Shown: in pieces, positions 35,099-42,247 of the stretch
Layout: each line of letters opens with the position of its first letter
Numbering within the stretch: the stretch's first letter is position 1
DNA from: an uncultured Luminiphilus sp.
Lineage (GTDB): Bacteria > Pseudomonadota > Gammaproteobacteria > Pseudomonadales > Halieaceae
Assembly (NCBI GenBank): GCA_938091995.1
Contig: CALKNZ010000089.1
Location: 1-46,358, forward strand
Reading direction: 5' to 3'
Length of the DNA: 46,358 bases
The notes under the pieces: model-generated
Told to the model about the DNA's origin: nothing
Databases searched by the model: none
Seen by the model: the letters and a program-made list of their open reading frames with translations, nothing else
Program-made: the position numbers and the translations under genes

Positions 35099-35467
35099 TT
35101 AGAGCAGTGCAAGAGCCATTTGCAGCAACATCACAACTGAGCCAATCCAGACTGCAGAGCGGATTATAGGCGTTCCCAGCACATAAAGAACGAGGTAAAT
35201 GCCCCGCAGAGAAAGCCAATAGAGGGCAAGGCTGCCGGTATCGATGCCTTCGATTTTAAGTAGCAAGGCAATAGCTAAGAAAGCAGGCAATGATTCCATG
35301 TAGTTGGCGGCTGCGCGCTTGGCGCGCAGCGTTAAAACCGAGAGTTCTACCACGTCGTCACGGGCACCTAGCAGCCATTTTGCGTGAGCTAGGCTGAACA
35401 CCATGGGAACCAGCCAGACATGAACGAGCAGCAGTGCTAACGCAAAGATAATCTCGATATTAAGCAT
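35099..35467 (-). CDS. MAPEG family membrane protein
   Basis: A 122-residue integral membrane protein with about four hydrophobic helices: IIFALALLLVHVWLVPM, then a loop (ARDDVVELSVLTLRAKRAAANYMES), LPAFLAIALLLKIEG, YWLSLRGIYLVLYVLG and VWIGSVVMLLQMALALL. The loop 'RAxRAxxNxxEsLP' is the MAPEG signature (membrane-associated proteins in eicosanoid and glutathione metabolism). Bacterial members are mostly uncharacterised; some have glutathione transferase or peroxidase activity. It is divergent from the Baeyer-Villiger monooxygenase gene, with a perfect palindrome 29 bp upstream of its start. Confidence 0.88.
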   Translation of the reverse strand: MLNIEIIFALALLLVHVWLVPMVFSLAHAKWLLGARDDVVELSVLTLRAKRAAANYMESLPAFLAIALLLKIEGIDTGSLALYWLSLRGIYLVLYVLGTPIIRSAVWIGSVVMLLQMALALL

Positions 35468-35495
35468 AATAAAAATCCCTGTTATTGTTTTGTTC

Positions 35496-35512
35496 GTTAG
35501 GTTAAACCTAAC
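35496..35512. promoter_or_regulatory. Perfect 17-bp palindrome, probable operator
   Basis: GTTAGGTTAAACCTAAC reads as two perfect 8-bp arms around one central base. It lies between the MAPEG start (35467, minus) and the monooxygenase start (35667, plus). On the minus strand a TTGACG (-35-like) lies just upstream of it, so a bound dimeric repressor could block MAPEG transcription. The length and symmetry fit a TetR or MarR type site. No regulator gene is adjacent; the only TetR gene in the window is 19 kb away. Confidence 0.55.
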
Positions 35513-35580
35513 AGTTAACCGTCAATTCTTACAGCACGGTGTTTTGACGGTAACCCAGTTCTCAGTGATGGTCGGGTATT

Positions 35581-35599
35581 GCGCTGTCAGCGCTTGACA
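35581..35599 (+). promoter_or_regulatory. Short inverted repeat adjoining a TTGACA -35-like element
   Basis: GCGCTGTCAGCGC (5-bp arms around 3 bases) is followed directly by TTGACA at 35594-35599, a perfect -35 hexamer. No good -10 hexamer lies at 16-18 bp (GGATCT/GATCTT), so if this is the monooxygenase promoter it may need an activator. Confidence 0.35.
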
Positions 35600-35666
35600 A
35601 ATTACGTCGGTCACAAGGATCTTTGAGGGGGTGTAAGTTAGTGAACTGTTTGTGGTGGAGGGGTAT

Positions 35667-37271
35667 GTGAGTCGTTTTCAGATGGATGCGCTAGTAGTGG
35701 GTGCAGGTGTCTCGGGTCTTTATCAACTTTACAGGCTTCGTGAAGCCGGGCTAAGCGTTGTTGCGCTTGAGTCGGCCCCGGATGTCGGTGGGACCTGGTA
35801 TTGGAATGCTTATCCGGGGTGTCGTGTTGATTCTCCTGCCAATATTTATCAGTACTGGTTTTCTCAGGAATTACTCGATGATTGGGCGTGGTCAGAACGA
35901 TTTCCCGCTCAGCCTGAGATCAAGCGCTACCTACAGCATGTTGCTAATCGCTTTGATCTTTACGCCAATATTGAACTCGGTACGAAGGTCGTTTCAGCAC
36001 ATTGGCAAGCACAGGAGGGCCGTTGGCACGTGACCACCTGTGTGGGAGATGTTTATGCGGTCAAATATCTCGTGAGTTGCGTAGGGTTATTGTCGACACC
36101 GAAGGTACTGTCGTTCCCTAATCAGGATGTGTTTAAAGGGCAGGTTTATCACACGGCGCAGTGGCCACAGGAACCGATCGACCTTACGGGTTTGCGCGTT
36201 GGCGTGATTGGCAACGGTGCAACCGGTATTCAAGTGATTCAAACTTTGGCGCCCGAAGTGGGTGAGTTAACCTGTTTTCAACGCACACCGCAGTACGCAG
36301 TTCGAATGAAAAACTATGCTGTCGATGAAAAAATTATGGCTGAGTGGCGCGCGGAATATCCGCACTTAAGCAAACTGGTGCACAACACTTTTGGAGGATT
36401 TCCCTGGGATCCTGCTGAGGAAGGCCACGCCGCTACATTAACCCTAGAACAGCGTCGCGAAGTGTTGGAGGAGTGCTGGGCTGATGGTTCACTGCGTATG
36501 TTTGTAGGTACCTTTCCCGAGGTTTTGGTGGACCCAGTGATGAACGAGGAGGTCACTGAATTCGTTCGAGAAAAAATCCGTGTTCAAATTCACGACCCTG
36601 ATTTGGCTCAAAAACTGATTCCTCATGACCACGGTTATGGCTTAAGGCGGGTGCCTTTAGAGAATGGCTATTACGAGGCTTTTAATCGATCAAATGTGCA
36701 TCTGGTCGATATCAAGGCCGAGCCTATTGAGGGATTCACTGAGCGGGGCCTAGTGGTGGGAGGTAAGGAGCACCTCCTCGACGCGCTGATTATGGCAACG
36801 GGTTTTGATGCGGGCACGGGCACGCTATCGCGTATGGGCGTAGAGGGCCGAGATGGTCAATCATTGACCGAGCTGTGGCATCGGGATATCCGCACGACCT
36901 TGGGATTGCAGGTGCATGGCTTTCCAAATCTCTTCCTCGTCGGTGGTCCACTGTCGCCCATTGCGGCCTTTTGCAATGTCCAAACCTGTGCCCAACAGCA
37001 GGTCGAGTGGGTAACTGATGCGATCGTAAACTTGGTCGAGTCGGGTAAGTCGACCATGGAGCCGACTGCGGAGCGTGAGGAAGAATGGGTTCAACACCAT
37101 GATGAGGTGGCAAATGAGACTCTCATGATGACCATTGACTCGTGGTACACCGGTGCCAACATTGAGGGCAAACAAAGGCGTTTACTTTCTTACATCGGCG
37201 GCGCACATGTCTATCGCGAACTCTGCGATGAAATTCAAGCACAGGGTTATCCCGGCTTTAATCTCTTGTAA
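35667..37271 (+). CDS. Type I Baeyer-Villiger monooxygenase
   Basis: With GTG 35667 (behind GGAGGGG) the protein has 534 residues; GTG 35652 and ATG 35682 are also in frame. FAD site GAGVSG (12-17) with VVALESAPDVGGTWYWNAYPGCRVD; type I BVMO fingerprint FxGxxxHTxxWP as FKGQVYHTAQWP (156-167); NADPH site VGVIGNGATG (about 179-187). These enzymes insert oxygen next to a ketone to give an ester or lactone. The GTWYWNAYPGCRVD-x-P form is that of cyclohexanone and cyclic-ketone or steroid monooxygenases. An HSL-type esterase follows 48 bp downstream, a logical partner that would cleave the ester product. Confidence 0.92.
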   Translation: MSRFQMDALVVGAGVSGLYQLYRLREAGLSVVALESAPDVGGTWYWNAYPGCRVDSPANIYQYWFSQELLDDWAWSERFPAQPEIKRYLQHVANRFDLYANIELGTKVVSAHWQAQEGRWHVTTCVGDVYAVKYLVSCVGLLSTPKVLSFPNQDVFKGQVYHTAQWPQEPIDLTGLRVGVIGNGATGIQVIQTLAPEVGELTCFQRTPQYAVRMKNYAVDEKIMAEWRAEYPHLSKLVHNTFGGFPWDPAEEGHAATLTLEQRREVLEECWADGSLRMFVGTFPEVLVDPVMNEEVTEFVREKIRVQIHDPDLAQKLIPHDHGYGLRRVPLENGYYEAFNRSNVHLVDIKAEPIEGFTERGLVVGGKEHLLDALIMATGFDAGTGTLSRMGVEGRDGQSLTELWHRDIRTTLGLQVHGFPNLFLVGGPLSPIAAFCNVQTCAQQQVEWVTDAIVNLVESGKSTMEPTAEREEEWVQHHDEVANETLMMTIDSWYTGANIEGKQRRLLSYIGGAHVYRELCDEIQAQGYPGFNLL

Positions 37272-37319
37272 TTTTTTTTCGGCGGGCTACCCAATGGCCC
37301 GCTCTGGAGATGCATAAGT

Positions 37320-38375
37320 ATGACTTACGATCCCATGCAAGACGACCGTTTGGATATTCGCAATCGGGGGCTGTTAGCCGGTTTCGAATCACCGCTACTG
37401 TCCCAAACTGGCGATGTGACAACACGGGAGGAGGCTTTGGCGGTTGCCAACTCGCCCGAAGCACTAGCGGTTGAGGAAGCGATGTCGGAGCTGTTGAGCG
37501 TATTGGACAATGAGGATGTTACCCCGTCACAGGGGTTAAGAATTACTTCTGAATCCGTGCGGTCTCATCCAGATGGCAATACGATTAATTTGCAAATTAT
37601 TCGCCCAGATACCGACGAGATACTGCCTTGCGTTTATTACATCCATGGCGGAGGCATGGCCATTCTCTCGGCTTTTGATGCTAATTACCGGGCTTGGGGT
37701 AAAACAATTGCTCACCAAAATCTCTGCGTTGTTATGGTCGATTTCCGCAATTCCCTGCGCCCTTCATCGGTACCTGAAGTAGCCCCGTACCCCGCGGGTT
37801 TGAACGATTGCGTGTCGGGCTATCAGTGGGTTACTCAACAGGTGGGGGCCTTGGGTATTCATGGCGATCAGATCATGATTGCGGGAGAAAGTGGTGGAGG
37901 CAACCTGGCGATTGCTACCACGATGCGCCTGATCGCCGAGGGTGAGTCAATAATGCCTGTGGGGCTTTATGCACTGTGCCCTTTTATTCTTGGGGCCTGG
38001 CCTTCTGAGGCGGCACCATCGTCTAGCGAGAACGAAGGTATCTTAATTAGTGTGGCACATAACCATACCTCTATGGCTTATGGTATTGAGGCCTTGGAAG
38101 CTAAGGACCCTATGGCGTGGCCGGGCTTTGCGACCGAGTCCGATGTGGCGGGTTTTCCCCCAACAATGATCAGTGTCAACGAGTGCGATCCATTGAGAGA
38201 CGAGGGCATTGCATTCTATCGGCTGCTTCAGCGGGCCGGCGTATTAGCGCAGTGCAGACAAGCGATGGGAACCATCCATGCCAATGAAATCTTTGGCGCC
38301 TTTATGCCCGATATTTCACGTGCTACCGCTCGAGATATGGCAGGTTGGCTAATGGAATGCAGCTTGTCCAAATAG
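37320..38375 (+). CDS. HSL-family alpha/beta hydrolase (esterase)
   Basis: A 351-residue hormone-sensitive-lipase-type esterase: oxyanion motif HGGGM (109-113), nucleophile elbow GESGGG with Ser191, acid Asp in NECDPLRDEG and His in TIHANEI near the end. The N-terminal cap (about 1-90) is long, as usual for the family. The start is ATG 37320 with CTGGAG upstream. It is downstream of the Baeyer-Villiger monooxygenase on the same strand. The spacer has a hairpin (GCGGGC/GCCCGC) preceded by a T-run, which does not fit a plus-strand terminator, so cotranscription is likely. Inferred job: hydrolysis of the ester or lactone made by the monooxygenase. Confidence 0.88.
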   Translation: MTYDPMQDDRLDIRNRGLLAGFESPLLSQTGDVTTREEALAVANSPEALAVEEAMSELLSVLDNEDVTPSQGLRITSESVRSHPDGNTINLQIIRPDTDEILPCVYYIHGGGMAILSAFDANYRAWGKTIAHQNLCVVMVDFRNSLRPSSVPEVAPYPAGLNDCVSGYQWVTQQVGALGIHGDQIMIAGESGGGNLAIATTMRLIAEGESIMPVGLYALCPFILGAWPSEAAPSSSENEGILISVAHNHTSMAYGIEALEAKDPMAWPGFATESDVAGFPPTMISVNECDPLRDEGIAFYRLLQRAGVLAQCRQAMGTIHANEIFGAFMPDISRATARDMAGWLMECSLSK

Positions 38376-38518
38376 TGATTTGAGACTTGAGTCCCCGGCC
38401 CAATTTTGCGAGTGCTGCCTACTGTTAAATCGGGTCAGCCGGTTGATTGCATTGAGCCATAGTGGTGAGCGAGAGTGCATCTGCCATAGACCGAAAATAA
38501 AAAGTCCACGACCTGTCT

Positions 38519-39286
38519 TTAATGGGCGGTATAGCCTCCGTCGACAACCAATTCGCTGCCAGTCATGTAACGGGACTCATTTGAGGCTAAAAAGAGGACG
38601 GCATTGGCGATATCGGTGGCTTGTCCGAGATGGCCCATAGGTATCGCCGCTAAAATCCGCTCGTAAAACGCTTCAGCGGCATCGCCCATCGCGGCGAGAC
38701 CCGCCTCGACCATAGGGGTTTCGATAAAACCGGGGTGAATTGAGTTCACACGAATGCCGTAGCCCGATTGGGCGCAATGCAGTGCGGCAGATTTTGTCAT
38801 CAGTCGAACGGCACCTTTGCTCGCGTTATAAGCAATAAGCCCTGGGTCGCCAACGATACCTTCAATGGATGATATGTTGATAATCGACCCCCCCGGTTTT
38901 GTCATGAGGGGCAGGCAGCTTTTCATTCCCAAAAAGACACCGTCACTGTTCACGCTATTAACCGAGCGCCAGTCGTCTAGGGTTGTTTCCTCTATATTTC
39001 CAGAGAACGCCACGCCGGCGTTGTTGACGAGAATATCCAAAGTCGGACATGCCTTAGCAATGGCATCATGCACGCGCAGCCAGTCTGCTTCCTGAGTGAC
39101 ATCATGGAGAAGGGCTGAAGCATTTCCTCCGGCCTCTCGAATTGTCTTAGCGACCTGTTCTGCCGATGCTTCTGAAATGTCAGTCACAAAAACCTGTGCG
39201 CCTTCCTCGGCAAGCCGCAGACTACTTGCTGCACCTAAACCTGAGCCTCCTCCGGTAACTAGAGCTGTCTTATTATTCATGCGCAT
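38519..39286 (-). CDS. SDR family oxidoreductase
   Basis: A 255-residue classical short-chain dehydrogenase. TGGGSGLG near the N-terminus is the cofactor motif; NNAGVAF, NISSIEG with the catalytic Ser, and YNASKGA with Tyr-x-x-x-Lys complete the active site. The acidic residue after beta2 (TDIS) suggests NAD preference. The start is placed at ATG 39286 (GAGGA upstream); a second ATG at 39280 is equally near, and the frame runs open back to 39355. It is convergent with the esterase gene. It could oxidise the alcohol that the esterase releases, or make the ketone used by the monooxygenase. Confidence 0.88.
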   Translation of the reverse strand: MRMNNKTALVTGGGSGLGAASSLRLAEEGAQVFVTDISEASAEQVAKTIREAGGNASALLHDVTQEADWLRVHDAIAKACPTLDILVNNAGVAFSGNIEETTLDDWRSVNSVNSDGVFLGMKSCLPLMTKPGGSIINISSIEGIVGDPGLIAYNASKGAVRLMTKSAALHCAQSGYGIRVNSIHPGFIETPMVEAGLAAMGDAAEAFYERILAAIPMGHLGQATDIANAVLFLASNESRYMTGSELVVDGGYTAH

Positions 39287-39549
39287 CGATGAAGGTCCTC
39301 GTTGAATCAATTTTGAACGCAGGTCCATGCTGAGCCATTGAGCTCTTTTTGTCATTACTGCTGCCCGCTCAAATTGCGATGTGATCTTCAGTAGTGGACG
39401 TATAGCGGTGCACCGGTGTCTGAGATAGGCGCGCTCTCAAATAACTTTTAGTCTATAAAGTGAACGCTTTGGCATGTGGGGGTAGTATGAACATGGTCTC
39501 TTATCTACCCCAGCGATAAAGCAGTTGTTATTGCGAATTCACCGCCAGG

Positions 39550-39990
39550 ATGAGTCTGAGTATGTCGCAGCCTTATAGACAACCGTCCCCATGGGTCAAT
39601 CCTTACTGGATCCTGTTTGTCAGTGGGTTGTTTCTGGTTTTGCTGGCGGCAGCAGCGCATCAAAATTCGAGGTCAGAGGTTTGTTTTCGCGCCAGTCATG
39701 AGCTTTGCCCAGATCTTCTGAAAGCTAAAATACAGATAAACAGGCATGCCTCCCGGTCGATGGTGGCTAGCCTTTGTGGTGATCAGCGCAGCAATGCCTG
39801 CGCGATTCGAAGGGCTCGTTGGCAACGAGTGACCTGTGACGTGCATGTGTTGTCCCCTGAGGATCCTAGCGTGCTGCAGCATGAGCTTAATCACTGTCGG
39901 GGCTGGGAGCATCAAGGCGACACCCAGGAGGCGTATGAGCAGCCCTGGGTACCCAATTGGCGGTTGATGCAGGCTCGTGGCAACCACTGA
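39550..39990 (+). CDS. Small membrane-anchored protein with metzincin-type zinc motif
   Basis: A 146-residue protein with one N-terminal transmembrane segment (about 18-37, PYWILFVSGLFLVLLAAAAH) and a short, cysteine-containing extracytoplasmic domain. Near the C-terminus HELNHCRGWEH (H111-E112-x-x-H115-x-x-G118-x-x-H121) is an exact HEXXHXXGXXH motif, the zinc signature of metzincins. The domain is far smaller than known metzincins and lacks a clear Met-turn, though ME-like residues follow (WRLMQARG). Cysteines at 45, 53, 76, 84, 96 and 116 may pair as disulfides. Either ATG (39550 or 39562) could be the start. Function unknown; a small zinc peptidase or binding protein. Confidence 0.65.
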   Translation: MSLSMSQPYRQPSPWVNPYWILFVSGLFLVLLAAAAHQNSRSEVCFRASHELCPDLLKAKIQINRHASRSMVASLCGDQRSNACAIRRARWQRVTCDVHVLSPEDPSVLQHELNHCRGWEHQGDTQEAYEQPWVPNWRLMQARGNH

Positions 39991-40028
39991 CTCAGGTCAT
40001 AGTGTTGGCGCCGTGTTGTTGTGCCGGC

Positions 40029-40601
40029 TTAGCGAGGACCCTGAGCAATGAGTTGACTGACCTCACGCGTTAGTGGGATTTCGAAGGATACGGCTGACAG
40101 CACTAGCGCATCTTTAGAACGTATAAGCCGCGCGTTAGCGTAAACCGTAGTTGTGCCTACGGTGTAAGTGCCGACCACTACGGCGGTGGCTTCGTGGTCT
40201 TGAGCGAGAACTTCGAGGTTACGCGACAGCATGAGTTCGCCCTGGGATGGATCGATGTAGAGAGAGTCGGCAAAAAGAGGTTCGGTCACTTTATAGCCAT
40301 CGCTAACAAACTCGGTGCTGCAGTCTTGTCCCATAAGGCGCCCCAGCCTAGAGGATTGGTTGAGTTCGCTGAGATCAGCAAAACTGACAATCAGTAAGGT
40401 GTCGCTGCGTTTGTTGGTGTGTTTTGCATGACGAATGAGCTTTGAGCATGCCATTTCGACTTCTGCGCGAAGATCAATTGTTTGTTGCTGCGTCGAGTAA
40501 ATTGCTTGGCTCGAAGCGTTGCCACCGTAGTAGTTGCTGCAAGCTGTTAAGGCCCCCAAGAGGCACAGTGTAAGGAATCTACTTGAACGCCGAATACTCA
40601 T
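40029..40601 (-). CDS. FlgO family outer-membrane lipoprotein
   Basis: A 190-residue lipoprotein with signal FLTLCLLGALTAC (lipobox LTAC). The body, from LLIVSFADLSELNQSSRLGRLMGQDCSTEFVSDGYKV to VVVGTYTVGTTTVYANARLI, matches the FlgO domain. Vibrio FlgO is an outer-membrane protein needed for flagellar stability; many FlgO-domain proteins lie outside flagellar loci and have no defined role. No flagellar genes are seen here. The ATG overlaps the stop of the upstream lipoprotein gene (ATGA), so the two form a coupled pair and may form one envelope complex. Confidence 0.8.
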   Translation of the reverse strand: MSIRRSSRFLTLCLLGALTACSNYYGGNASSQAIYSTQQQTIDLRAEVEMACSKLIRHAKHTNKRSDTLLIVSFADLSELNQSSRLGRLMGQDCSTEFVSDGYKVTEPLFADSLYIDPSQGELMLSRNLEVLAQDHEATAVVVGTYTVGTTTVYANARLIRSKDALVLSAVSFEIPLTREVSQLIAQGPR

Positions 40602-41296
40602 AGTGTGACAGGTCCTCTAACCTTAATGACTCCGGACTCTTGATAGAGTCCAGTATCGGCGGTGCGTAAATAATAAATTGATGAATGGCTGTAGACTAAG
40701 CGTGCGTCCTGCAGGACCCGGGTCGTAAGAATAATCTCCGTATCGGGTGTGGGTGAATCTGCGTTCAAATACTGATAAAAATCTGCTCCGATAGCCGCGG
40801 GTATGAGCAGCGCGGCGGGGTTTGACCAAGCTTCAGCTGCATGGCCAATAATGTAAACCGACAACGCCGTAGCTGAGAAAAATCCGGGCGGCAGGTTTAG
40901 CTGGCTGCGCGTTGCAAAATCAACGATCTCAATGTCGTATTCTACTTTTGCATCTTCTCCTGTTTGGTACAGCAGCGCGCCCTCATTCAATAGGCCCTCA
41001 GCCAGAAAACTGTGATAAGCGCGATGAAAGGTTGATGTGCTCGCATTAGCCACAGGGCTTAGCTGCAGAGAGGGGGTTTCCTCAAAACGCGTCACCAACA
41101 GTTGGGCCTCGTTGTGGGCAATAAGTTGCCAGTGAGCGCTCGCTTGCAGCTGTTGCTGATAGATTTGTGGGAACTGCTCGCTAATAGGGTAGTCGGCAGT
41201 GCGATTTCCCTGTGCGAAGTGCTGGCAGCCTGCGATAGCAAAAAAGCCAGCGAAGGCGAGCGCCGTGCCGGAAATTCTATTAAAGATGCAAGGCAT
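40598..41296 (-). CDS. Lipoprotein of unknown function coupled to FlgO-like protein
   Basis: From ATG 41296 (GGAG 7 bases upstream; a GTG at 41308 is also in frame) the protein has 232 residues. A lipoprotein signal ends at the lipobox AIAGC. The mature part has YRAYHSFLAE-like helices, a hydrophobic segment (GFFSATALSVYIIGHAAEAW and AALLIPAAIGADFY) and a beta-rich end (TEIILTTRVLQDARLVYSHSSIYYL). No family recognised. Translational coupling to the FlgO-like gene suggests a joint envelope role, as FlgO works with FlgP and FlgT in vibrios, but I see no direct FlgP resemblance. Confidence 0.7.
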   Translation of the reverse strand: MPCIFNRISGTALAFAGFFAIAGCQHFAQGNRTADYPISEQFPQIYQQQLQASAHWQLIAHNEAQLLVTRFEETPSLQLSPVANASTSTFHRAYHSFLAEGLLNEGALLYQTGEDAKVEYDIEIVDFATRSQLNLPPGFFSATALSVYIIGHAAEAWSNPAALLIPAAIGADFYQYLNADSPTPDTEIILTTRVLQDARLVYSHSSIYYLRTADTGLYQESGVIKVRGPVTL

Positions 41297-41506
41297 GTCT
41301 TGCTCCACATTACATTTTGGCGAAAACCTGAATCTAATGTGAGTAGCGGCCCTTCAGCAGAAAACTTGAGGTTAAGAGAAAATAAAATGGGTCGGCGTTT
41401 TCATGGGCAATGGTTTGCAATTCGTCGAGGATTTTTCGGGGTATCCGAGCTCTTACCTGAAACCTACCGGCGCTCGTCTACCCCGCTTAAATATGTACTA
41501 AAATTA

Positions 41507-41590
41507 TTAAATAACAGAAAGTAATAATGGAAGGGCTATAAAGCTTGCGCCAATGGCGATGGTTAGTAAGTCGGAAGCTGAGTTGCTCAC
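41507..41590 (-). CDS. Possible 27-residue single-helix membrane peptide
   Basis: GTG at 41590 with AGGAG 8 bases upstream opens a frame of 27 codons. It starts MSNSASDLLTIAI, continues with the hydrophobic GASFIALPLLLSVI, and ends at TAA. Composition (polar N-terminus, one hydrophobic helix of about 18 residues) is that of small bacterial membrane proteins. I recognise no family. It is too short to judge by coding statistics; the ribosome site and the clean hydrophobic profile are the only support. Confidence 0.4.
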   Translation of the reverse strand: MSNSASDLLTIAIGASFIALPLLLSVI

Positions 41591-41687
41591 AATTTTTCTC
41601 CTGAAAGCGAATTTTGAGGTTTAATTGTGACGTTTTACGAGGAGATATGCAGGCTGGATTGCTCGTTTGAATTGTTAATATTCTATA

Positions 41688-41715
41688 TTATGTATGTAAA
41701 TATATTTATACATAA
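41688..41715. repeat. AT-rich inverted repeat
   Basis: Arms TTATGTAT (41688-41695) and ATACATAA (41708-41715) are perfect complements around a 12-base AT-rich centre that itself contains the palindrome AAATATATTT. It lies about 200 bp upstream of the HiPIP gene. It may be an operator, an UP-element-like region or a bend site. Confidence 0.4.
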
Positions 41716-41790
41716 ATATTAGTTATATTTATGAGTGCTAAATGTACCTACAGTGACAGCATCGGTGTGTCTTGTGGGGTGAGGCGTGGG

Positions 41791-41816
41791 CGGGTAAGGT
41801 CGATGACCTGTACCCG
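41791..41816 (+). other. Stable hairpin upstream of the HiPIP gene
   Basis: CGGGTA (41791-41796) pairs with TACCCG (41811-41816), and inside it GGTC pairs with GACC around a GAT loop, leaving a small internal bulge. No T-run follows, so it is not an intrinsic terminator. It could be a 5'-leader structure affecting HiPIP mRNA. Confidence 0.35.
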
Positions 41817-41910
41817 TGAAGCGCAATAGGACAGAATCTAGACGGGTAGAGACCATACACAATGTCCCTGCGTAAAGTGGGGGTAAGTTAAAAATTCTTT
41901 GGAGCTCTGT

Positions 41911-42234
41911 ATGACCCACAATACTTCCCGCAGGACATTTATTAAAGGTGCCGCTGCAGCATCATCGGCACTGCTTATCGCGAGATTTTCCCATGCCCAA
42001 GGGCCAGTGGTGGCCGCAGATGACCCCACGGCTACGGCTTTGGGATATGTTGCCGACCATACTACCGTCGACACCGCTAAGTGGGCGAAAAAAGCAGGGC
42101 CAGGGGGCGCCGCACAGCAATGCACCAGTTGCGCGATCTACCAAAGTATTGACGCTGAGTATGGCGCTTGCCCAATTTTTGCTGGGAAGCGTGTACATGC
42201 CGCTGGCTGGTGCAACAGCTGGCTGCAGAAATAA
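41911..42234 (+). CDS. High-potential iron-sulfur protein (HiPIP), Tat-exported
   Basis: From ATG 41911 (GGAG 6-7 bases upstream) the protein has 107 residues. The N-terminus TSRRTFIKGAAAASSALLIA is a classical twin-arginine (Tat) signal (R7-R8), cleaved near SHA-Q. The mature part has the HiPIP cysteine pattern C71-x2-C74, C87, C101 (QQCTSCAIYQ, YGACPIF, GWCNSW), ligating one [4Fe-4S] cluster that cycles 3+/2+ at high potential. HiPIPs carry electrons in the periplasm in photosynthetic and some respiratory proteobacteria. No photosynthesis genes are in the window, so a respiratory role is likely. It is transcribed alone and convergent with the homocysteine methyltransferase gene. Confidence 0.93.
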   Translation: MTHNTSRRTFIKGAAAASSALLIARFSHAQGPVVAADDPTATALGYVADHTTVDTAKWAKKAGPGGAAQQCTSCAIYQSIDAEYGACPIFAGKRVHAAGWCNSWLQK

Positions 42235-42247
42235 AGACCTGACCCTC

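Larger units (their letters stand above)
41297..41910. other. 614-bp spacer with small frames and structured elements
   Basis: No long gene. It holds a possible 27-codon minus-strand peptide (41507-41590), a weak 45-codon plus-strand frame (41387-41524) that overlaps it, an AT-rich inverted repeat (41688-41715), a GC-rich hairpin (41791-41816), and the ribosome site of the HiPIP gene (GGAG 41901-41904). The stretch 41670-41740 is much richer in A and T than anything else in the window. Confidence 0.55.

Noticed and set aside
37271-37300. T-run and GCGGGC/GCCCGC hairpin between monooxygenase and esterase
   Set aside because: The T-run precedes the hairpin on the plus strand and would be an A-run on the minus strand, so neither direction gives an intrinsic terminator.
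41102-41386. Plus-strand open frame opposite the lipoprotein gene
   Set aside because: It is the complement of a gene with a proper signal peptide and lipobox; codon pattern and content look like shadow sequence.
41387-41524. Plus-strand frame of 45 codons starting MGRRFHGQWF
   Set aside because: A weak AAGAGA ribosome site exists, but the product is basic with no family resemblance, and it overlaps the better-supported minus-strand peptide.
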